The notes under the pieces: model-generated | Seen by the model: only the letters and a program-made list of their open reading frames with translations | What the model was told of the DNA's origin: nothing | The model's database searches: none | Program-made: the position numbers and the translations under genes | Assembly: GCA_022264855.1 (NCBI GenBank) | Contig: JABYQU010000006.1 | Coordinates: forward strand, 868,001 to 932,000 | DNA length: 64,000 nucleotides | Reading direction: 5' to 3' | Origin: Lenzites betulinus | Taxonomy: Eukaryota > Basidiomycota > Agaricomycetes > Polyporales > Polyporaceae | Part shown: positions 22,181-39,727 of the stretch, piece by piece | How the letters are laid out: every line of letters begins with the position of its first letter | How positions within the stretch are numbered: the first letter of the stretch is position 1

Positions 22181-24480
22181 ATGTCCCCCGCCGACGCGCC
22201 CTCCGCGCCCCCGCCCCCGCGCCCCGCGGACCTCCCGCTCTCCGCGCTCTACGAGCAGCTCGCGCCGGTGACGCGGCGCGCGACGTTCACGAACTGGGGG
22301 CTCAGCTACACGTGCACGCCGCTCGCGGTGTTCGAGCCCGCGACGGAGGCGCAGTGCGCGCTCGTGCTCGAGCTCGCGCGCCGCGAGGGCAGGACGGTGC
22401 GCGTCGCGGGCGTCGGGCACAGCCCGAGCGACCTCGCGTGCACGACGGACTTTATGCTGCGCACGGAGAGGCTGGATCGCGTCATTGAGGCAAGTCGCGC
22501 GTTCATTCGGGTGGTGTGGTGTGAGAATGCGCGCGGGTGTGAGTGCGGGTGCGAGGATGGACGCGAGGAGGGCGAGAGCGAGAGCGGCGGAGGGCGAGAG
22601 ACGCGGTCCCATCGCTATCTCGGGTGTCCGCGCTGTATGGCCGTGTTTGGCGAGCGCGCCATCTCTCGTCATTGCGCAGATCGCCGCCCCCGATCGCGCT
22701 CGATCTGGGACACATCTGCCCAGGCACTGCCGTCTCAGCCACGCCCGGTCTCCGGCCCTCTTCCCGCCGGCCCCGGCCCCGGCCTCCGCTCTCCGTCTCC
22801 GCCCTCCCTCCGTCCCCTCTCCGCCTCGTAGCGCTGTGGAGCGCTGTACTTGATTCACCATGCTGACGCTGGCCCCGCCCTAGGTCGACCGCGAAAAGCT
22901 GCTCGTGACCGCACAAGCAGGCATCGTCCTGAGCACTTTGCACACCGCGCTCGCCGCGCACGGGCTCGCGATGCGCAACCTCGGCTCGATCTCGGACCAG
23001 ACGCTCGGCGGCGTCGTCACGACCGCGACGCACGGCTCGGGCGCGGCCTTCCCCGTGCTCAGCATGGACGTGCGCGCGCTCGTGCTGCTCACCGCCGCGG
23101 GCGCGCGCGTGCGCTGCTCGCGCACGGAGCACGCGGACCTCTTCATGGCGTCCGTGTGCGGGCTCGGGTGCACCGGCCTCATCCTGGAAGTCACGCTGCA
23201 GGTGGAGCGCGCGTTTCGGCTGAGGGAGGTGCAGGAGTCGCGCAGCTTTGAGGAGGTGGTGGGCAGGCTGGACGAGGTCGCGCAGGCGGCGGAGCATGTG
23301 AGGCTGTGGTGGTTCCCGCAGGCGGACGTGATTCGCGTCAGCAGCGCGGATCGCACGTCCGAGGTGCGTTCCCCCCTTAGTACTTTTCACTGCGAGGATG
23401 CTGACGCGCGCGCGGGGACAGCCAAAGAACGCGGTCGGGACGTGGCTGTGGCACTCGCTGGTGGGCTTCCACGTGCTGCAGCTGTTCCTCTTCGTCGGCC
23501 GCTACGTGCCCAGCTTCAACCTCTTCATCGGGCGCTTCATGGCGTGGCTCGTGCGCGACCGCACGGTGACCGTCGACGACAGCCACCGCGTGTTCAACAT
23601 CGACTGCAAGGTGCGTCTCCTTTCCTTCGTGCGAGTCCGGGCTGCCCGTAAGCATCTGTATCTGTGCACGTCTGACATTGTTCTTTTTTGCTTTTGCTTT
23701 TCTTTGCTCCGCTCGCAACTTCGCGCGGTCGCTCCTTCGCCATCGCATCTGTCAATGCACATCCGTCCATCGCGCTTCTCCCGCGACGTCCCCCCCTCCT
23801 CCCTCCTCCTTCTCCCAACCTGAAACCCGCAGTACCCGCAATACACAACCGAATGGGCGATCCCCCACGCGCGCGCCGCCCCCGCCCTGCGCGCGCTGCG
23901 CACCTGGCTCGCGCGCGAGTTCGCGGACCCCGCCGGCCTCCGCCCGCACTCGTCCATCGAGATCCGCTTCTCGGCGCCGGACGATATCTGGCTCAGTCCG
24001 GGCGAGGGGCAGCGGACGGTGTGGATTGGGTTGGTGCAGTTTAAGTGAGTCGCGCGATTTGTCTTTTCATTGCGTTGTCTCTCCTTCTTCGAGCCTCTGC
24101 GCCTCCGCGTGGGGGCTCGAGCCCGTCCTCGACTGGAGGGAGAGGAGAGACGCGGCCAAGTCCAAGTTCCATCCCAATCCCAGTACAATCGCTAACCACC
24201 CCCACCCCACAGACCATACGGCCTCCCAGTCCCCTACCGCGCGCTCTTCGCGCACTTCGAGACGCTCATGCTGCAGCACGGCGGGCGCCCGCACTGGGCG
24301 AAGACGCACCCGCTCGGCCCGGACGCGCTGCGCGCGCTCTACCCGCGCTTCGGCGACTTCGTGCGCGTGCTCGAGGAGGCGGACCCGCGCGGCGTGTTCC
24401 GCAACCCGTATGTGCGCCGGCATATCTTTGGGGAGGGCGGGGCGGAGAATGGGGCGCGGGTGTTTAAGGCGTATCCGTGA
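22181..24480 (+). CDS. ALO1: D-arabinono-1,4-lactone oxidase
   Basis: The enzyme performs the last step of D-erythroascorbate synthesis, oxidising D-arabinono-1,4-lactone at the mitochondrial membrane. Five exons (22181-22489, 22884-23363, 23422-23610, 23833-24044, 24213-24480) give 485 residues, close to yeast ALO1. The FAD-binding domain contains VAGVGHSPSD, whose His is the covalent flavin attachment site in this family, and LGSISDQTLGGVVTTATHGSG. The ALO domain carries IEIRFSAPDD and the conserved HWAK signature (PHWAKTHPLG) near the C-terminus. A hydrophobic stretch (GFHVLQLFLFVGRYV) around residue 275 may touch the membrane. Intron 1 is 394 bp with a GC donor (gcaagt) rather than GT; no GT donor keeps the conserved junction VIE-VDREKLL. 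Confidence 0.93.
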
Positions 24481-26784
24481 GTGCGCGTGCGCGCGAGGGG
24501 GGGTGCGCGGGCTGGGGGTGCATTGAGGAAGAGAGGAAGAGGAGAAGGGGAGCAGAGGGGAGCAGATATATGTACGAAATTGCCGAATTGTCTGAATGTA
24601 CGGTACGCCGACACAACGCTAGGGATCGTAGATAATTGCCCGGGCTTGGTTCTTGCACGCATGTCATTGTATATACCTCTTGCAGTTGTAATCATCGACT
24701 TCTCCTCTCCAGTCGTGCTCCTTCGGTGTGATTCGGGCGTTCGTGCTTGTCGCAAGTCGATCGAAGGGCTCAGGGCTCGCGTGCACCATGCCTCATGCTT
24801 CAAGGCTAGAATGCAAGTACTCATGATACGATCCTCAAACCTCGAAGCTCGAGTCGAGTTACAATTCCTTGGAGGCACGACTACTGACGCAACCGCGCCC
24901 TCCACAGATCACCGACCCAAGCTGCATAAGCCAACGCCCATTAACGAATCCACCACCGAACGCCCCGAATCCCGAGCGATACGCTGCTAGCTGCAGTGCA
25001 CGCACCCCGCAGCCTCATCTCGTAACCCACACCCCCACACCCCCTCCCTCCCATCTCCCGCTAGCTAGATAGACCACATGGACAGTGGCCGCAATGCACC
25101 GAGCGCGGAGACATACGTCAACGCTGCGCCCCATATATCATACCACAGCTACTCGCCTCCTCGGACTCCGTCACCAAGCCTCACGCGCGCGCAGCCCCCA
25201 TGCACCATTGCCAGGGCCCTAACTCTAACGCACGCACGCAAGGACAGGACAGGACAGGACAAGCAGGGACGTCGACGCGGCGCGCGGGTTGTGCGGCCGC
25301 AGGCCGCAGGCCCGCGATCCTGTCCCGGGCCACGCACATTAACATTGCATGATGATGCACGACTGACTGGCTCGGACTATAGTCTTTGAAGCTTAGCCCC
25401 GGCGCGCACAAATAGCGCGCTATTGACTGGGTGTGCGGGTGTACAGGTGGGCAATGCGCAATGTGAGTGCACGGCGCCAGACCGCTGATATCCCCGGGCT
25501 TGTTTACGTTGCGCAGCGTGCCATTGCAAGTACTCGCGGCATGTGCCGGTGCTCGCGCGCCGTATGCGTACTCGCGGTACTTGGCTACAGTGCACAAGAC
25601 CTCAGGCCTCAAGCCTTCACAGTTCGCGCCTTACGCCTGCGGCCTGACGAGCCAACCCCAGGACGCGCCGCCACGCCAGGCAAGCTCAGAGTCAGACGGG
25701 CCGAATCCACATGTACGGCGGAGGCGGCGGCGGCGGCCGACCACGACGCAGCCAGCGGCACGCTACCCGTGATCATGGCCTGAGGTCCGGGATGAGGCAA
25801 CCTGCAAGGCACCCCAGCGCAAAACGGCGAGATTGGGCGTGCGCGATCGTGACACGAGCGTATTAGACACGCCAGCCCCGCGGAGAGCCCGGCCGCGTCG
25901 CGGAGCTCGCGTCGACGCCCCCGGGGACGGGGACAGGGACGCGCACCCGACTGGCTCAAAGGGCTGCTGGTCCTGGGTCACTGGGCTGCTGGGCCGCTGG
26001 TCCTGGGCTATCAGCGCCGCCACCGCCGCACGAACGCTAACGCTAACGTTACCAGCACACCCGGGACCAGCACGCGCAAGAATGCGAGCGCGGGTTCGCA
26101 CACACGCACAAGCACGCGCACACGTAGGTGGCGCCGCAGGCCAACCCGCGAGATGGGACGCGGGTGCTGGTGCAGCACACTACGGAACTGGGAAGGCTGA
26201 AGGGGGCACGGCGGACGGCGGATGGCGGACAGCGGACGCACGGGAGGTCCCGAGCTGCGAGCTGCGTGTGGCGCGGGAGCGGGCCTGTGCGGGCGCGCTC
26301 CGCGGGAAACAAATGGGTCCGCGCCAGCATGTTGGGCCCCGCGACGGGGTGGGAGGAGCGGCTCGGCCGGCCGGGCGTGTGGCGTTGCGTTGCGCCTAGC
26401 CAAGTGCAGTAAGGCGAGCGGGAGGCGAGGCGGGGATGATTGAGGACGAGCAGGGACGGGCGGGCGGCACGCATCGGACGTCGTGGCACTGGCAGACGGG
26501 CCGCACGGATGTTGGCATGGCACGGGCACGGGCACGGGCGCGGCGGGGTGCGGGGCTGTTGTTACATTTACATTTACACGTTCCTTGATATTCTCTCACC
26601 GGGAAAACGATCGCGACGGCGGCGGGGGTGGCGGAGGCCGCTGTGTACGTACGTCGTCCGGGCAGCAGCAGCCAGACACCCTGGGACCCTGGGACGCCGG
26701 GAGGGCCGGGGGCGTCGGCCGCACAACCATCCTGCCGGGCCTGGCGCGTGCGCAGGACAGGGTCGGACGGACGAGGGGAGCCAA
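24481..26784. other. Convergent intergenic stretch, 2.3 kb
   Basis: The stretch lies between the 3' ends of ALO1 (+) and the UBC7-type gene (-). It contains small microsatellites: AGGAC units near 25243-25260, a GGCACG run near 26519-26540 and TTACAT units near 26563-26575. No gene was recognised. Confidence 0.5.
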
Positions 26785-27970
26785 TCAGAGGCCCAACTGT
26801 TCGCGGATGGACTGCTTCACGATGCGCTCGTACTCCTGCATAACGTCAGCCCCAGACGCATTAGCCTTCCTTGTCATAGGTCCGGGGGCTACGGAAGCTG
26901 GGAGCCGCGGACTCACCGCCCGGTTCTCGCGGTAGAGCTTGCAGCAGTCGATATTCGCGCCACTCTCCAGGTTTGGCTCTGTGCGGGAGGAACGGAGGAG
27001 GACGTGGTGCGCGGTGAGTAAAATGACATGTTCTCAGGAGCCGTCAGGGCGCGGGCTAGCGGTGATGCACGCACCTGCTAGCATCGAGATTACGCTGAGG
27101 ATGACCTTCTCGACGCTCTGCACCGGGCTCCACCGTTCCGAAGCCTGTTCATAATGCGTAGGGTCGTCTCCGGGCGCGTGCAGGATCGAGATGCAGACCG
27201 TCCCATCGGCGTAGACTGAAAGGGCACCACAAAACGTGGCGTGCGGGCGCGTTCGTTAGCGGGATAGAAGGCCAGAAGCAGCCGTCCGATAGGCAGACCA
27301 AGGAAGCCTACGGGGTAGAACCACCGTGACTGCCTCCCACGGTGTATCATATCTGTCATGACTTACTGTTCGGGTGGAACAATGGCGGGTCGAACTTCAT
27401 CTTGAATGGAGATAGAGGGTAGTCGGACGGCTAGCGGACAGTATTTTTGCGCGCACGGGCGGGCGTGGGCAGACAGATGGCCGCCGTGAAGAGCATGCCA
27501 AAAGCGGGAATGGTCATAGACGGAAGGAGCGGTGAGCAGACACGGAGCTGGACATCAGGAGCGGGTACGGGCGGGCGTACATACGGAATACGTACAAATG
27601 TCAGGATGGCAGGGAACACGCCACCCTCGAAGGGAGTGTCTTTGGGGCCCATGATTAGGGCCTCCCAAGTGAAGAAGTCGGACTCGGAGATGGGGCCTTC
27701 GGAGAACACGGAGGACGCAATACACCCGGAAGTCAGCGCTGTTGCGCGAATACTTCATCCCGGAAGGTTTAGACCATACCAGCGGTGAACATGCCGTCCG
27801 GAGCACCTAGCGGGGTAAGCCACGGATAGAATGTCATATCAGCCCAGGGTAGATACGACACTACTGCGATGATGCGTAGAAACGGCCAGGTGCAGACCTT
27901 GGGAAGTCAGCTGCTTGTATTCAGTCATGAGCCGGCGCACAGCGGTAGGATTTCCGCTCCGTGAACCCAT
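26785..27970 (-). CDS. UBC7: Ubiquitin-conjugating enzyme E2, UBC7/UBE2G2 type
   Basis: UBC7/UBE2G2 transfers ubiquitin at the ER membrane with HRD1- and DOA10-type ligases during ER-associated degradation. Reading from ATG 27970, the protein starts MGSRSGNPTAVRRLMTEYKQ and continues APDGMFTAG-PISESDFFTWEALIMG, DTPFEGGVFPAILTF, then DGTVCISILHAPGDDP with the catalytic Cys, ERWSPVQSVEKVILSVISML, EPNLESGANIDC, and a C-terminus of REQLGL. The acidic insertion after the active-site Cys (APGDDP) is the class marker. At least five short exons are needed. The junctions at 27902-27811 (tiny exon APDGMFTAG) were fixed by the fit to the family pattern. A second E2 of the related UBE2G1 class lies at 38582-39599. 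Confidence 0.93.
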
Positions 27971-28942
27971 ATTGTTCTACAAACGGCAAAAGAGAGCAGC
28001 AGACACGGTACAAGCACTCGTACGGCGGAGGTGGCGACGGGAGAGTGGGCGTCGAGGAGCAAGTGTGCGCACGTAACAGACGCCCGCAGGACGCCGGACG
28101 GCCTGGGCCGGTGATCTCTTGTTCGCCGGCCCACCCGGGCGTCTCCGGCCCGCTCGGCGCGGCCTCCGCCCAGGGTCGGCAGACGCCGGGCGTGTCCATT
28201 AGAGCCCTGCTCGGGCGGGGCGAGGACGAGGGCCCTCCGCCGAGCTGTGTCCCGCGACTGCCAGCATCACCGCCAGCGTAATTTAGTCCCACATACGCCC
28301 CCTGTGCGCGGCGGGGGCTGAACTTAATCAAGCGTGGCCTTGTCTCTATCAGACTAATGCAGCGCGCTCGGCGTATGTTTTTCTGCACGGCGCCCACCTG
28401 GGTGGACCATCGCGGCCTCGCATCCCTTGGCTGTGTTGCTGGTGGACAGACGACGCGGACGGAGCCCCGCCTCCGCTGCTGCGATCTCTCACCCCACGGC
28501 GGAAATTTTCGCCTCCCACATGCTCGCATGTGCGCCTTGTGGACCCTTGTTGTGCGCACCCCGACTCCACTTCGGTTGTGGGCACGCAGCGCACACAATG
28601 TCGTCCGATATCAGCGTCCGCCGGGGCACGATAACGTACGCACCTGCTTCGAGACATCGCCTTCCCTCTTCTATGGCGCCAACCCCCTGATGCAGGCGTC
28701 GTTTCGCGCGCACTGGGGGCGCCCGCGCCGGGCTGGATAAACAGACGGCACGCCTTTCCAGCGGGGCAGGCGCCGTGTGTTGACAAGTGTATTGACCGTG
28801 GAGATGTGGCCGTGGACGCAGCGGCGGATGCGATTGACAAAGCCCGGATAATCATACAATTAGTGCGCAGAATACAGATGTGCGTGATACCTTGACAAAA
28901 CATGCAGTGCGTGATATAATTTAGGGCTGCTTCTTATTCCCA
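27971..28942. other. Spacer between the UBC7-type gene and RPC2
   Basis: This 972-bp stretch holds the UBC7 promoter and the RPC2 3' end; both genes are on the minus strand. No exon was supported. Confidence 0.5.
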
Positions 28943-33382
<4,440 letters not shown>

Positions 33383-34628
33383 AGAAGGATGGATTGCCAA
33401 GCGTTTCGCCTTCCGCGAAGGCGTCCCAGATTACAGCGGTCCTCAGGACCGAGGTTTTAGTTTGCCAATCCTCTCACACACTCAGAGAGACTGTGGGAGA
33501 CCAATCACGAGCACTAAGCAGAGGGGGGTGATTCGAGAGACGGAGGGACTTCACAAGTAGTGTACAAGCTTTGCGGCACTAAACATCTGAAATTAGTAAG
33601 CGCTCGACGCATCATACGGGCGTCTATCTATGGTGACTTGAGCTTGAGCGTTTATCATTATTAGTATTACGCCTGCACTTCAAGAGGCTTTGCGTCTGGA
33701 TTATCTTCGTCAGAACGCTCATCTAACTACACGCCTGCAGTGCCAAAACCTTCCGTTGTTTCTAGCAAACTTACTCTGTCATGATTGAATGGGCTCAATT
33801 ATCAAGTCAAGCCAATCTCCCGGGCAATGTCATTGAAGCTTTCGGGTTTACTGAGCCGCAAGGCTGGCAAACTCAACGATACTTCCACCCCGGCACTCTT
33901 ATCTATACGTATGTATCTATGCATATACGAAGCTTTTAGAGCTCTTTGAAGAGATCGAAGTTGTCCAGATAGCTCAGTTGTGCCCCAAATGCCACTACTA
34001 TAGAAACACTTCATATATCGTGACAATTTATTTCCCCAGCAGAGTTCGTACACCCCCAAGGTATGCTCCCTATCTTGCATTTACAACATATGTACACATC
34101 GCCATCGCTATCCAATATAAACTACACAGACGCTGATACAACGGTCCTGAGCACGGCAAGCATCACCCTCAATCAGGGAGAAGAGCTCATGGTCGTCGTT
34201 CAAATAGTAACAGATCGACGGCGTGTACGAATATCCCATCCTGCGACATAGTCAGCTGCGGCGTATTTGACGCATGTATGATGCGTGTACTATTGGCACG
34301 ATCGGCATCCTTGCACGTTGAATGTGCCCTGCCACTCATCGGGAGCGTGGCGCGCCACAGACGCGTCGCCACTCGATAACGTGACCGCGTTTGCAAGTAC
34401 TCTACGAGTCTCCTTCTGTGCTGTCGTACATTCCGGGAGCACGACAATGTTTGGTGAGTTCGAAAACACTGATATAGTGTGTGAGAGTCTATTTTCCCGT
34501 GTTTGAGGTACTGTAAAGAAACATAGCTGGTTGTATAGGGACAGCTGAAGGGACAGCTCAAGTAATGCCTCTGTGTTCGCAAGTCGTGTCTGATACAGAC
34601 GACTTCAACAGGCTCATATGTGTACTTT
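33383..34628. other. Spacer between RPC2 promoter and tripeptidyl-peptidase 3' end
   Basis: The stretch contains CCAAT sequences (near 33458 and 33511 on the + strand) and a short palindrome-like CGGTCCTCAGGACCG near 33440. A 92-codon minus-strand frame at 33802-34080 was not accepted as a gene. Confidence 0.5.
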
Positions 34629-37033
34629 TCACGGAAGCAGCAACCACCGCGCGAGCATCTTGGGGAAGTTCGGCGTGCCGAGGCCTGTGACGGGATCCCA
34701 GCCGGGCTGCGCAAGGAAGCCCTGCGTGCCGCAGTTCGGGTTTGAACCGTTCGTAATGTCGTTGAACGCGCCCTTGAAAGTTGACGAATAGATCTACGGA
34801 TTGTCGTTAGCTAATTGCAATACACAGGAAGCGAAGCAGGTGGGACGAGGCACGTACAGCGGGATTGATCCATCCTACAGGGCGCTTGCCGAGGGCGAGG
34901 CGAGCGTCGTTCACTGCCGACAGGATCGCCGCGAAGGTGGGGGCCGAAGCGGACGTCCCAGAGACGAGCCTGAACTCCCCGTTAAGCACGACGGAGAAGT
35001 TCAGTCTGTGAAATGTCGGAATTATATCGTGCATCAGCCTCCTGGGCAGCCCACGCTGAGGCGGGGGCACAGCACTCACCCGTTCGCAGCCACGTCGGGA
35101 TGAGCACGGCCGCTCGCGTTGAAGATGTTAGGTGCGTAGCCAGGCGGGAACTTCTCGAGGTAATTCGTGACGGCTTCTTGCTGGAACGATGGGCGGGGGA
35201 AGACGTTCGAGAAGCCTCCGCCTGATGGGAAGAGCTGGAAGACAGCGCTCTCGGGCTCAGTCACCTGTGTAAGCGGCGGTCAGTTGGAGTTGCTTACTGG
35301 CATGACACATATAACGCAGGGAGATGTGCTGATTAGTTTTAGGTAAGAGGCATACCTTGTTGCCTGGCACGACTTGTGTTGCGCCAACGGTGGTCACATA
35401 GGGACAGCCCCCAGGGAAGGTCGGGCTGAAGACCTGTCCGCCTCGAACCTGGTGGCCATTCTCATCGAGGCAGACGCCTTGACGTCCTCCCACACCAGCG
35501 TCGCCAGAAGAATAGATGAAAGTGACACCAGTGAGACTGATCTGCACATCGAATGTTAGTTGATGATAGTGGCGGCGGATGAAGGACGAAAGTGTACCTT
35601 GCCGTACTCTGCGCACTGGCGTTGTGCGTATGCAGGCGTCAGACTGGCCTCCTGGGTGCCGTACGAAGTCGAGATGACGAAGGCGGGCTTCACTGTGCCG
35701 CAGTCGTTTTTCGTGTACCCGCCTGGAGCGGTATCTGGGTATATACCATCCTCGTTCGGGTCGTCACCGCCTTCGAATGTACAATACGCCGCATCGAGGC
35801 CGTCCAACAGGTTGTTGAATGAAGCGCCTGGAAAGTGTCGTAGTCATGTCAGCACTTACATGATGGCTCCAGTAGCCGAGTGAACTTATAACGTACCTTC
35901 GACGTCGTCTCCAACCTGGTACAGCTGCACTTCCTGCTTCTTGGAGCCGATGAGGCCGGCCGCGTACTGCAAATCCAGGCTTGACTCGCCAATGTCACCC
36001 CCTGGGACAAGGGAACCTGATAGCAGGTGGGTTTCAACGAAGCAGAACAGACCAGAACAAGTATGCAATCACCTCCGTCGATGGGGAATAGCTTAGGCCG
36101 CTCTCCAATTTGGCTTTTGGAATAATTTGCGAAGAACACGTCGAAGTCAGACGCATTGTGCGATTCGGGAGTATACTCAACTGCGCCCAGGACGTGAGCC
36201 ATATGTAGTGCACAGGAACGAGAAAACGAAGTTACCGATGCCAATCGTGTTCTTCTCAGGCGCGATAGGCTCGTATACGAAGTCGTACAGGACGCGTAGG
36301 CAAGCGAGCGTGATGGTCGTGTCGCAGTTCTCTAGATCGTTCACGATGCCCTGTACAGTCGGAGGTCAGCAGATACAAGACACCGATGCAGATAACATAC
36401 ATGAACGACGCCGCCGACTTGAGGCCCCGCGACCTTCCCGATATCCTTCGCGCTGCTAACGATTTCTGTCGCATGCCTAGTTATTCCGGTGTCAAAATGC
36501 AATGTGGGCGTGATCAGGTCGACGTGTTTGGAGACGTGCTCCGGGATGTAGTAGCTGCTATGGCACGCAATGTGCTCGCGCCCGCCCTCCTCGTGCTCGT
36601 AGACGTAGTACTCTGTCCCCAGCAGCTTCTCCGCTTCGGTCACCGTCACGTTTGCCATGATCCACGCGCCGCTCTTGCTGAGCGCGATACGCTCGGCTCC
36701 AATCCGCCCGTCCTCAACGAGCCAGGTGCGCACGCTCTCCACAGACTCCGAAGAGGGTTTGAATGTGTCGGCGACCTTCGCGGGCGTCCAATGCTGGCTG
36801 TAGTTGGGCGAATCTGGGTGGGAGACGTCCAGTAGGTATGCCTCAAGGTTCTCGAGATTGGACTGTACGAGTCCGACGCTGAGGGGGAGAATCCTGTCCG
36901 GCTCTGCGCGGCGCACGGGCGTCCATCCGACGGGGAGGGAGCGACGGGTCTCGTGTGCGACACGTTTGACCGGGGTATGTGCAGCCAGCGCAAGGCTGGC
37001 AGCGCCGAGCGCGATGAACCCGCTGAACAGCAT
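34629..37033 (-). CDS. Secreted tripeptidyl-peptidase, sedolisin family (S53)
   Basis: An acid serine-carboxyl peptidase removes tripeptides from extracellular proteins. The protein starts [18 protein letters not shown], a clear signal peptide, and is followed by a pro-kumamolisin propeptide ([19 protein letters not shown] through TEYYVYEHE). The catalytic domain has the Glu/Asp pair in [16 protein letters not shown], the oxyanion Asp in [10 protein letters not shown], the nucleophile in [14 protein letters not shown], and calcium ligands in [12 protein letters not shown] with a C-terminal [13 protein letters not shown]. All key residues are present. Several short introns interrupt it, such as those after PIDGG and before VTEPESA. 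Mushroom grifolisin/TPP1-like enzymes share this layout. It is likely used in nitrogen scavenging, which is inference. Confidence 0.93.
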
Positions 37034-38581
37034 ACTGTGACCCTAGAACTGACTAGGACGATGAACGTGAGCTGGGGGTTTGAGGGTCGCCGATTCACAC
37101 AGAGATTGCCCTTATATCGCATCCTGTATGTGGTGTCGAAGAATGTCAACGGGTGACGGCAGGCTCGTATGCTGTTGTTGATGACGAGAAGAAGCTGGCT
37201 GATGGCGATCCCCGACGACACCGCGTCGAGAGAAGTATTCGTTATCCGTCTTTGCCGTAAGCCTCCTGAACCGCTCTGTTGAGGCGCAGTACACAAACTG
37301 ACGCATGAGCCTCTCTTGAATACGTATACCGCTCTTTGCATAGTCAAAATCCTCTGCGGAAAGAATAAGTAGCGGTCGACCACATATCACGCTGAGTTCG
37401 TACCTGCATCCCGGCGGGTCCAAGAATCCCGCTCGAAGCCAGTCATATCACCTCCGAATCGCACCTCTGTCGCGTGCTTGGCTTCAGCTGACGACGTTAC
37501 GGGCGCGGTGCGGCCATAGGCCGCGCATCTCACCGTGCCCATGCGGTGCACAACAGCTGGGCCGTCGATCTTTTGCATTCCTGTATCGCGTGCCCCGGCG
37601 GTTATTTTTACCTTCAAGATATACACCCTTCTCTGGCGGACCGTCGCCCCGGCGGCAAGCGAATGGGACGACCACGCTCTTGCGTACTACAGGCGAAGAG
37701 TGCGCGGCGTGGTTGTGAAGAGGACGCGCTAGCAGAAGGGTGCCCGGGCGGGACGGCGGTGTGTGTTCTAAAGTGCAAGGGCGTTTCTGGAACGCAGCGG
37801 CGGTAAGCATCGTGTCAAGCTTTGGAGAAGGTTTTGGGGAGGGATGCGGAGAAGAGGCAGATGGAGCCGTCGAGAAGAGCGTATATATAACGAATTATGC
37901 GTGTCATGTATGGTGTAGAGCCGTCTGGGTCGGCGAGAGATTAGTGTAGCAGATTTAATCTGATGGCACCGTGTATTCCTGAGCAGTGACTTGTGAGCGG
38001 GCGCACTCACCTCTTTCAGGATTGGAGTGTCAGGTATATACATAGGTGATATGAACGCACTCACAGTCAGTGAATCGCATATCCCGGTATAGCTATCAGA
38101 GCGAGGTCAACCTTTGAGGGACAGTAGTCAATGGTACACACCTGGACTCGAGCCATGTTCGGATGAGTTGGTCGTACAACGGATAGTATGAGGGCGGACT
38201 CCGTGGGAATTCGAAACAGACATGTAACAACGTCGAGAATACAACGCGAGAGGAGCTGCTATATGTGGATACAAACATCTGTGATGACAACATTGCGAGA
38301 GGTACGTGTGGAGCGCATCATTAAGAAAACATTCCGGCGGCCGGCGAAAAGACCAGCACTCCAAAATTGAACGCGAAAATGGTGTTGTGCAGGTGAAGGT
38401 GGATAAGGAATGCCGGAGCGGAGACGGCCGGGGTTGGAAAGCACAATACAGCTGAGGAAGCCCAAAGACGTGGATGTGTAAGGAGGGGGTAACAAAACTG
38501 ACTAACAACGCAAAGTCCGTAGACAAGGAAATATCGAAAGCAGGCATCGCAAACTGCAATGACAGCGGATGGTATCGAGGT
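37034..38581. other. Spacer between tripeptidyl-peptidase and UBE2G1-type E2
   Basis: This 1.5 kb stretch contains the peptidase promoter at its left end and the E2 3' region at its right. A hairpin GCGGCC-ATA-GGCCGC occurs near 37510. No exon was supported. Confidence 0.5.
37111..37118 (-). promoter_or_regulatory. TATA-like box of the tripeptidyl-peptidase gene
   Basis: On the minus strand the sequence reads GATATAAG, about 80 bp upstream of the ATG at 37033, a plausible core promoter position. Confidence 0.4.
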
Positions 38582-39599
38582 TTAGTCGAACGCTTCTTCA
38601 GCACTGCGCCTCACCAGCCGCCGGACCTTCTTCTTATATCCTAACAAATCATTTGGGTAAGCATGGGTGTGCGGGAATGTGGACAAAAGGATGACACGGC
38701 GCGTACCATCGAAGTCTGTCCGAATCTCTTTAGCAGCGTCGACGTTAGCGGGGCTGTCAAGGTTGGGCTTATCCGAGGAAAGTAGAGAGATGACGCTCAG
38801 AAGCTAGGTACAGGATGCCCTTTAGCGGTCTTCGCAGATGTTAGCAGAAAGTGGCACTGACGATAGATTCGACTGTATGAACAGGTAGCCAACGCTCGCC
38901 GGAGTCCTCGTAGCCGTACTGATCTTCACCCGGCGGATGCTACGCCAATATCAGATTATGTGTGGATTGGGAGTGCCCGAAGAACATATAACTCACGAGA
39001 ATCGAAATACACACCGCGCCATCGGGGTAGACTAAACCGTACAGAGTTAGGTAGTCGTCTAATTGTGGAATGGACATGTCTGCGCACTGTTCGGATGCCA
39101 CATCGGAGTAATAAACCGCATCTTGGGAGGGTTTAACGGGAAATCCTCTGGGAAGGACAAGCGAGCCTTGAAGAAGCCGCCCTCACTGCACGTCGGTTAG
39201 CATGACAAATACGCCACCGAAAAACACATGAAAGTACAACGCACTACATGGTATCCTGAGGACTGAGCAGGTACGCAATCGCATGAATCAATATCTTCGC
39301 CTGTACGATATAGCACTTGTGGTGCGTACCCAATGATCATAACCTCCCATTCCAAAAGGTTGTTGTCGTCAACAAGACCTACAGATCACCAAACGAAAGT
39401 GACGAAGTGAGGGAGATATAATGTTCGACGAGTAAGGAGGGTGGCCCGGTCAGCGATCCGAATGTCCCGAAGACAAGCAGGAAAGAGGTGCACCTGCTGA
39501 GAAGCCTTCCACGGGATGTTTGGTGAGCTCTGTCAGCTGACGTCGGAGAAGTAGGGTGTTGGATGCAACATTCCCGGGAGTTCCTGTCCTCGAGGTCAT
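38582..39599 (-). CDS. Ubiquitin-conjugating enzyme E2, UBE2G1 type
   Basis: From ATG 39599 the protein reads MTSRTGTPGNVASNTLLLRR, then QLTELTKHPVEGFSAG-LVDDNNLLEWEVMIIG. Further exons carry FPLRFPEDFPLKPPKMRF-type text, the active-site region with CISIL and an acidic loop, ERWLPVHTVES, SVISLLSSDKPNLDSPANVD and AAKEIRTDFD. The C-terminus is YKKKVRRLVRRSAEEAFD, basic and typical of UBE2G1. The LLLRRQL.EL...PVEGFSAGL opening separates it from the UBE2G2/UBC7 class found at 26785-27970. UBE2G1 enzymes build Lys48-linked chains on cytosolic substrates, for example with cullin-type ligases. The gene consists of at least eight short exons with 50-65 bp introns. Confidence 0.9.
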
Positions 39600-39720
39600 C
39601 GTGATATGTGGTGCAGCGAGCGAGGGGGGAAGATGGCGGAGGGAGCAGTAGTGGAGGACGCCTATGGGGATCGATGCAATGTACAGAGTCTCTTAGACGC
39701 CCATAGTCTCTAATCCCTGC

Positions 39721-39727
39721 TTATATA
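39721..39727 (-). promoter_or_regulatory. TATA box of the UBE2G1-type gene
   Basis: The minus strand reads TATATAA 122 bp upstream of the ATG at 39599, flanked by GC-richer sequence. Confidence 0.45.

Noticed and set aside
33802..34080. 92-codon minus-strand frame near the peptidase 3' end
   Set aside because: No recognisable motif and no sign of neighbouring exons in a consistent model.
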